Below are positions 57,379 through 64,000 of a stretch of DNA of 64,000 nucleotides, in pieces. A program made the position numbers and the translations under genes. Source of the stretch: Polyodon spathula (taxonomy: Eukaryota > Chordata > Actinopteri > Acipenseriformes > Polyodontidae); NCBI RefSeq assembly GCF_017654505.1, contig NC_054548.1, positions 30,487,274-30,551,273 on the forward strand, given 5' to 3'. Each line of letters opens with the position of its first letter. Position 1 is the first letter of the stretch. Below the pieces are notes generated by a model, which was not told the DNA's origin, searched no databases, and saw only the letters and a list, made by a program, of their open reading frames with translations.

Positions 57379-57799
57379 TGTGGCAGAGCACAGCTCTGCT
57401 CTTTAGAAATTGGCAGGGATGGGGTTAAATTCCCCTACCTGCCTGGGTTCATTGTGTTCAGGTGGCTGGGGTTGATTAGATGATTAGTTTAATTAACGAT
57501 CAATCAGCACCCAGCCACCTGACATAAAAGGAGGCCTCTGCTTCCCATTAAAGAGGAGGGAGCTGAGGAAGCAAGTTGGGTTTTTGGTTGTTTGGAAAGT
57601 TTGAATCCAGTGAAGGCATTACCCAGCCTGGAAATTGTTATTTTTGTAAATTTTGGGGTTTTTTTGTCTTTTTGTGTTTAAATTGTTTTGTTTTGGCCCT
57701 TGTGCCCTTTCATTTTTGTGTTTATTTATAATAAAATAGTTATTTTTTTTTGAACTGCAGTCTGTCTCTGGGCCTCTATCCACTCGCCAGCCTGCCACA
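57379..57799 (+). repeat. 5' LTR of copy B, complete
   Basis: The LTR is 421 bp with TG...CA ends, close to 47042-47452 of copy A. 'gacataaaaggaggcct' near 57521 is a TATA-like box, and 'ataataaaatag' near 57729 is a polyadenylation signal. Confidence 0.93.
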
Positions 57800-57899
57800 T
57801 TTGGTGCCAGTAGTGGGATAGCGCCACCTAGAGGCTCAGAGCAGTATTTATTTATTTATTTATTTATTTTTGGGGATTTTTTTTTTTTTTTTTTTTTAC

Positions 57900-58289
57900 A
57901 TGGGAAAGAAGAGCAGACAGCGGCAAAGACAGGACAAGCAGCAGCTGAAGAAATGTAAGCTGCTGCAGCCACCACTGGAGGACCCGGCCAGCCTCTTCCC
58001 CTGGTGTTCCTGGTGTGGGAAGGAGGAATATCGTTGGCGGTCCTGCCCAGATGTGCCACCAGCAAACTGGTGTGGCCGGTGTGAGGAGGACGGCCACAAC
58101 TGGGCAGGATGCCCCTACAACCAGGCCCAGGAGAAGGTGCAGTGTTCACCCCGGGCATCAGGGGCCACCCCACTACCTCCAGCACCACCACCTTCACCAC
58201 CGTCCCAGGAGATCTGGGACTGGTTGATGCACCCTGAGGCAGACCTCGTCCACGATCTCCCCATAGTTATCAACACACTGTGGCGTTGA
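57900..58289 (+). CDS. Gag-like protein with zinc knuckle, copy B
   Basis: An intact ATG-to-TGA frame of 129 residues. It has a Lys/Arg/Gln-rich start (GKKSRQRQRQDKQQLKKCKL), a first knuckle-like CSWCGKEEYRWRSCP with Tyr at the His position, a canonical CGRCEEDGHNWAGCP, a Pro-rich run and EIWDWLMHPEADLVHDLPIV. The frame stops earlier than copy A. The Pro/Glu repeat is present in DNA downstream (about 58400-58480) but out of this ORF. The likely role is nucleic-acid binding. Confidence 0.7.
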   Translation: MGKKSRQRQRQDKQQLKKCKLLQPPLEDPASLFPWCSWCGKEEYRWRSCPDVPPANWCGRCEEDGHNWAGCPYNQAQEKVQCSPRASGATPLPPAPPPSPPSQEIWDWLMHPEADLVHDLPIVINTLWR

Positions 58290-59256
58290 GATGGGGAGAG
58301 GTAGGAACAATGGAAGGAACAACACCACCCGGCGTCCTTCCCAGAGGTTGCCCTCATAGTGGTTAATTACCTGGCGGTAGACATGGGAGATGCCCCAGTC
58401 ACTCCAATAAAGAGGGGTGAGCCGCCTTCCCGAGAGGGAGGAGGAGCTGCCGCCGCTCCCAGAGCCAGAGAGGGAGGAGGAGCTATGGCCCAAGGATGCC
58501 TGCCTTGCACTGCTCAGGGATGACGCATCCGCATCGCCTGGGGTCGCCTGCTGCTCCCCATCGCCTGGGGCTTGGTGTCTCCTTTTTGTTTTTTAGGCCT
58601 CCCGAGGGTCCGCTGCCGCCGTCGCCGTCACCGCCACGAGAGGGAGCCGGGCCGCCGTCGTCGCCGTGCTACCTTGGAGATTCAGGCCCCCCTCAACCAA
58701 AGAAGTCTTGGGGGCTCCGATTTTTTTTTTTTTGTCTTTTTGTGTTTAAATTGGTTTGTTTTGGCCCTTGTGCCCTTTCATTTTTGTGTTTATAATAAAA
58801 TAGTCTTTTTTTTTTTAACTGCAGTCTGTCTCTGGGCCTCTATCCACTTGCCAGCCTGCCACAGCATGTCATATGCAGACAGGCTAAAAGAATTGAATCT
58901 ATTCAGTATTGAAATAAGAAGACTACACGGCGACCTAATTCAAGCATTCAAAATTCTAAAAGGTATTGACAATTTCGACGTAAGGGACTTTTTCGACCTG
59001 AAAAAAGAAACAAGGACCAGGGGTCACAAATGGAGATTAGACAAAGGGGCATTCAGAACAGAAAATAGGAGGCACTTTTTTACACAAAGAATCTTGAGGG
59101 TCTGGAATCAACTCCCCAGTAATGTTGTTGAAGCTGACACCCTGGGATCCTTCAAGAAGCTGCTTGATGAGATTCTGGGATCAATAAGCTACTAACAACC
59201 AAACAAGCAAGATAGGCCGAATGGCCTCCTCTCGTTTGTAAACTTTCTTATGTTCT

Positions 59257-61255
59257 GAAAAGCTGGCAGGAATGAAATTACTTACAAATAAATAAGTAAA
59301 TAAACATTTATAAGATTGTACAGCATTTAACTGAATTATACAATAACTGGACTCAGTTTTTTTTTTGTTAGTTTTTTAAAATCTATTCTGGATGTAGAAT
59401 CGCCGAAATCACAACTTTACGCAAACATGTGCTGTCCAGAAGCATATAAACTCGTTTTCGTTTGCAGCAGGTGCTGCTCTAGTTTAGTGGATTGAATGAC
59501 AAATTACGCGCATTGCGACGTGAGCGAGTAATCACACGCTCCTGCTGATGGATAGCAATGTTTGTTGCAAGTGCATGTGCACATCCATCAAGGACACATG
59601 AATCCTAAGGGGCACTGAATTCGCTGTAACACTAACCTGTAGGGCACTGGTCATTTCTGCTGTCTACGTGCAGTATCCAAACTCCATGCTGCAAGACAGA
59701 CCGTCCATATTAAAATTAAATGTAACCGTTTCATCTACAAAACAAATAAATAAATAAAAATAAAAAAGCCCCTTTACTTAAAATAGAACACTTCGCATTT
59801 CAGTCTCCTTCCCGATTCAGAGATCACTCTTGTGGCAGAACGCATACAAGATTAGCAGCAGCGCGTGCACTGCTTCAGGACACAAACAAACGTATTTGCA
59901 TTATTGCTTTATTAGCGTTCGATGTACACCCACAGTGGACACTCTAATCCCCCAAAGAGACAGCTGCAACTAAAACGGTCGTGTTCATTGGGCTGCTGTA
60001 GCACGTCTGCTCGCTTCATCAGCCAGTTTACGGCTGTTGTGATAGTGGTGGGTTTGTGCAAACTCCTGCTCCAGGAGTAGTTTGGTCAAAGCCACGGCTG
60101 CGTTCAGAGATCATTCTGCACAGATTTTGTGCAGAATCTGACCAATTTAGCCAATAGGAGCGCTCACAGATTCTGCGCAGAATGATCTCTGTGAACACAA
60201 CACATGTGTTTAGGGACTGCTAGCCTTGATAATGCACGGCACTGTAAAGCATTGCGCTCTTGGCAAATAGGATTAATTACACTTCTTCTAACCTTGTTCG
60301 CAGCTTGTTGAGATTCAGGATTGATGCTGGAATGAAGAGGAGTCTGTTGTTTGATGTGACAAGAGTAACCTTGTTATTTAGCAACATGAATTTCTGTATT
60401 TTCTTCTACCCACTTTGTTTCCACATTGTATGATGCTTAGTCATTTTAGTACTAATGTAACAGTTCTTGTAAGAGCGTAATTTATGTTAATAATTTGACT
60501 ACTCCACCTTGTGTTTATTGAGGGCAAGGACCTCAATTGGTTGGTTCCACCACAAACTCTTACCTGGGAGAAACCAAGCAATCATGCACCAAGAGTAATC
60601 TTTACAAGCTTTTATTAGTAATAATGGTTTTAAAAATCTCAAGCACATTGTAAACAATGTGACAATGCCACTAAGTTCACAGTCAATAACAACTGTCTAA
60701 CATATAAGGGATGATACAATAAAACACATTTTAAATCAGTTTCATGTAATGAAATTAAACTAGTTACAACAGCTTATATTATTGCAAGTTGTATAAAATA
60801 CTTATGTATAAGTTTCTTGCAGTAAAGTTAATTAACCACTTTACAGCAGAATTGTTCCTTTTTTGATGGACAACAAACGTCAGCAATTGAATGGTCTCGT
60901 TACAAACTAGACTACCTTTGTCAAGTGCAACAGTACAAAGTCCCCCCAAACTATTTAAAAGAAATATATAAAACATCAGCTTGCACGTAAGAATAATCTA
61001 AAATGTAACACATTAACCACAGCGGATCCCTTGCTGCAGCAGCAAGAGAGCTATCAGTAAACCGCACAACGTTAACAATAAACTAACAGGCTTCTGACCG
61101 GGAAACCCAAACACGCTATACTTCATATTGGAAGTAATACACTCACGATCAAACACAGCCTTCATGGTGTGCTTCAACGTAAAAGTTACAAAGTCTCTCC
61201 ATGTTCCAGCTCCGATCTGCAGCAATGAATCTCCTTTACAGGTAATGGGTCCCTA
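59257..61255. other. Intergenic, nothing firm
   Basis: No cln5 5' exon was recognised on the minus strand. 59400-60250 has more CpG than its surroundings and an imperfect palindrome at 60101-60203. A minus-strand frame at 61225-61013 has a hydrophobic end (SLLLTLCGLLIALLLLQQG) but is not recognised. Confidence 0.4.
60101..60203. repeat. Imperfect palindrome
   Basis: GTTCAGAGATCATTCTGCAC on the left pairs with CGCAGAATGATCTCTGTGAA on the right, with inner 'cagaatctg' and 'cagattctg' arms and a loop of about 35 bases holding 'ccaataggagcgc'. Confidence 0.8.
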
Positions 61256-61700
61256 TCATCTTCTTCTTCTGGTTCTGGCGCATTCCATCTATTATTTTCA
61301 ATGATTAGCGCCCTCTATCTGTAGTCCTTTGTCCTTCTTCATTTTGCTTTATATTTCTGTCATCTTTATTTGTTACTTGTATCTTCCCGTCTTTTCCTGT
61401 TTCCTTTACATAGTTCATCAGTATATTTTCTTTTTCAATCTCCCTTCCTCTTTCCCTTTTCGCAGCAAGTTATTTATGTCGACCTCATACACCTCCATTT
61501 CCCTCAGCCTCTTCGCCAATCTCCTTCTCTGCTCCTCATATTTCCCACATTTTAATAAATAATGTTCTACTGTTTCTGCAGCTTTACATTTTTCACACTT
61601 TCCATCTTCATGCTTCCCCAGTCTTAATAGGTGTTCATTTAAAGAACGATGCCCAATCCTTAACCTATCCAACGCTTTTTCTCTTTACTTCCCTATCCTT
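61256..61700 (-). mobile_element. Fragment of a second LINE type (I/Nimb-like 3' end)
   Basis: Minus 61672-61418 encodes MDRLRIGHRSLNEHLLRLGK and CEKCKAAETVEHYLLKCGKY. This His/Cys segment follows RNase H in I-like LINEs. A 3' UTR and an AGAAGAAGAAGATG tail end near 61256. The fragment is 5'-truncated at the start of the next LINE. Confidence 0.75.
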
Positions 61701-61720
61701 TATTCACCCAACTATTATTA

Positions 61721-64000
61721 AGAACATAAGAACATAAGAAAGTTTACAAACGAGAAGAGGGCATTCGGCCCATCTTGCTCGTTTGGTTGTTAGTAGCTTA
61801 TTGATCCCAGAAGCTCATCAAGCAGCTTCTTGAAGGATCCCAGGGTGTCAGCTTCAACAACATTACTGGGGAGTTGATTCCAGACCCTCACAATTCTCTG
61901 TGTGAAAAAGTGCCTCCTATTTTCTGTTCTGAATGCCCCTTTGTCTAATCTCCATTTGTGACCCCTGGTCCTTGTTTCTTTTTTCAGGCTGAAAAAGTCC
62001 CTTGGGTCGACACTGTCAATACCTTTTAGAATTTTGAATGCTTGAATTAGGTCGCCACGTAGTCTTCTTTGTTCAAAACTGAACAGATTCAATTCTTTTA
62101 GCCTGTCTGCATATGACATGCCTTTTGAGCCCGGAATAATTCTGGTCACTCTTCTTTGCACTCTTTCTAGAGCAGCAATATCTTTTTTATAGCGAGGTGA
62201 CCAGAACTGCACACAATATTCAAGACGAGGTCTTACTAGTGCATTGTACAGTTTTAACATTACTTCCCTTGATTTAAATTCATCACTTTTCATAATGTAT
62301 CCGAGCATCTTGTTAGCCTTTTTTATAGCTTCCCCACATTGTCTAGATGAAGACATTTCTGAGTCAACAAAAACTCCTAGGTCTTTTTCATAGATTCCTT
62401 CTCCAATTTCAATATCTCCCATATGATATTTATAATGTACATTTTTATTTCCTGCGTGCAGTACCTTACACTCTATTAAATGTCATTTGCCATGTGTCTG
62501 CCCAGTTCTGAATCTTGTCTAGATCATTTTGAATGACCTTTGCTGCTGCAACAGTGTTTGCCACTCCTCCTACTTTTGTGTCGTCTGCAAATTTAACAAT
62601 GTTTGCTTACTATACCAGAATCTAAATCATTAATGTAGATTAGGAATAGCAGAGGACCTAATACTGATCCCTGTGGTACACCACTGGTTACCACACTCCA
62701 TTCTGAGGTTTCTCCTCTAATCAGTACTTTCTGTTTTCTACATGTTAACCACTTCCTAATCCATGTACATGTGTTTCCTTGAATCCCAACTGCGTTCAGT
62801 TTGAGAATTAATCTTTTGTGCGGGACTTTGTCAAAAGCTTTCTGGAAATCTAAATAAACCATGTCATATGCTTTGCAATTATCCATTATCGATGTTGCAT
62901 CCTCAAAAAAATCAAGCAAGTTAGTTAGACACAATCTCCCTTTCCTAAAACCATGTTGACTGTCTCCCAGGACCCTGTTACCATATAGGTAATTTTCCAT
63001 TTTGGATCTTATTATAGTTTCCATAAGTTTGCATATAATAGAAGTCAGGCTTACTGGTCTGTAGTTACCTGGTTCAGTTTTGTTTCCCTTTTTGTGGATC
63101 GGTATTACGTTTGCAATTTTCCAGTCTGTCAGTACCACCCCTGTGTCAAGAGACTGCTGCATGATCTTGGTTAGCGGTTTGTAAATTACTTCTTTCATTT
63201 CTTTGAGTACTACTGGGAGGATCTCATCCAGCCCAGGGGATTTGTTTATTTTAAGAGCTCCTAGTCCCTTTAACACTTCTGCCTCAGTTATGCTAAAGTT
63301 ATTTAAAACTGGATAGGAACTGGATGACATGTGGGGCATGTTGTCAGTATCTTCCTTTGTAAAAACTTGTGAAAAGTAATCATTTAATATATTTGCTATT
63401 TTTTTTTCTTCCTCTACGATTTTGCCATTTGTATCTCTTAAACATTTAATCTCCTCTTTGAATGTTCTCTTGCTGTTGTAATATTGGAAAACATTTTGGA
63501 ATTAGTTTTAGCTCCCTTAGCAATGTTCATTTCTATTTTTCTTTTGGCCTTTCTAACTTCCTTTTTGACTTGCATTTGCAGTTCCGTGTACTCTTTCTGC
63601 GTACTTTCTTTTTGGTCCTTTTTTAATGCTCTGTAAAGTGCCTTTTTTCGCTGAATTTTTTTTAAATTGATCTATTAAACCATTTTGGCAATTTAGTTTT
63701 ACATTTAGATTTGTCTACTTTAGGGATGTAATTGTTTTGCGCCTCTAGTACTACATTTTTGAAGAACAACCATCCTTCTTCTGTGGGTGTTTTCTCTATT
63801 TTACTCCAATCTACTTCTGTTAGTCTCTGTTTCATACCTTCATAGTTTGCTTTTCTAAAATTGTAAACCTTAGCTTTAGTCTTTACTTTTGGGGTTTTAA
63901 AAAACACTTCAAATGAGACCGAGTTTGCCAGTGGTTCTCTGACCTCTGTTTAGTTATTCTGTCTTCGTTATTTGAAAAGACTAAATCAAGGCATGCCTCC
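61721..64000 (-). mobile_element. CR1-like LINE, best preserved copy, runs off the window
   Basis: The 3' tail has two TTATGTTC units (61724-61742). Minus-strand pieces are 63907-63662 (linker after the endonuclease), 63339-62593 ([62 protein letters not shown]), a frameshift near 62600, FADDTKVGGVANTV in the next frame, and 62422-61790 (RT C-terminus to KKLLDELLGSISY). Only a few frame breaks separate the parts. The endonuclease lies beyond 64000. Confidence 0.93.

Larger units (their letters stand above)
57379..58863 (+). mobile_element. LTR element, zinc-knuckle family 1, copy B
   Basis: It begins TGTGGCAGAGCACAGCTCTG and ends CCAGCCTGCCACA, flanked by an exact 5-bp duplication GCATG (57374-57378 and 58864-58868) in the LINE. 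The 5' LTR is 57379-57799, the primer-binding site 57802-57819 and the ORF 57900-58289. Only the last ~145 bases of the 3' LTR (about 58719-58863) remain, so the U3 part was lost after insertion, possibly through the T runs. Confidence 0.92.
57211..59256 (+). mobile_element. CR1-like LINE 3' end, split by an LTR element
   Basis: 57211-57378 encodes [20 protein letters not shown] and [16 protein letters not shown]. After the LTR insertion it resumes at 58864 with SYADRLKELNLFSIEIRRLH ... KLLDEILGSISY and the 3' end CGAATGGCCTCCTCTCGTTT, finishing near 59256. The 5' truncation is at about 57211. Confidence 0.92.

Noticed and set aside
1..64000. Bacterial-type operons, ribosome-binding sites or plasmid origins
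   Set aside because: Split genes, vertebrate synteny and eukaryotic transposons rule out a prokaryotic source.

Overview
The window is vertebrate nuclear DNA, most likely from a ray-finned fish. It has split genes with GT-AG introns, many Tc1-like transposons, CR1-type LINEs, hAT and PIF/Harbinger-type elements, a tRNA-derived SINE and LTR elements. The repeat mix, and the presence of decayed neighbour genes beside an intact one, would suit an early-branching lineage with duplicated chromosomes such as sturgeon or paddlefish. That species guess is inference only.

Three host loci are present in the order and orientation known for other vertebrates: MYCBP2 (+), then FBXL3 (+), then CLN5 (-). 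Positions 3997-21503 hold the last 20 coding exons of mycbp2, the giant RING-Cys-relay E3 ubiquitin ligase. They join without a frameshift into 993 codons plus stop, covering the DOC domain, the B-box-like zinc module, the RING and the tandem-cysteine domain. The residues known to be catalytic are conserved. A 3' UTR with AATAAA follows to about 22235.

The two neighbours are broken. The fbxl3 remnant (48441-48935) is the C-terminal leucine-rich-repeat part only, abuts a LINE and has an in-frame TGA. The cln5 remnant (54265-54928, minus strand) has a one-base deletion, at least two premature stops and a missing middle. The active copies, if any, must lie elsewhere, which would fit a duplicated region losing genes one at a time.

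Repeats fill the rest. Introns of mycbp2 hold three Tc1-like elements (5453-6802, 14283-15488, 19630-21236), a hAT-like element nested in another (10289-12133 with 10652-11348), a (TG)n tract and a minisatellite (7051-7608) built from a duplicated exon-intron boundary. 22-48 kb is intergenic: CR1-like LINEs (23516-26475, 43755-44228, 47453-48440), an LTR element with a zinc-knuckle ORF (27826-31230), a pair of inverted minisatellite-bearing repeats (31390-32160 and 36630-37395), a tyrosine-recombinase remnant (42793-43640) and a second LTR family (46211-47452). 49-64 kb holds a SINE, MITEs, a foldback-like element (55382-57065), a CR1-like LINE split by an LTR element (57211-59256), and a long minus-strand LINE running off the right edge.

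The best candidates for something undescribed are the splice-site minisatellite in mycbp2, the LTR elements whose only visible ORF is a short double-zinc-knuckle Gag-like protein (four copies, two LTR families), and the foldback-like element carrying a decayed PHD-type zinc-finger exon.
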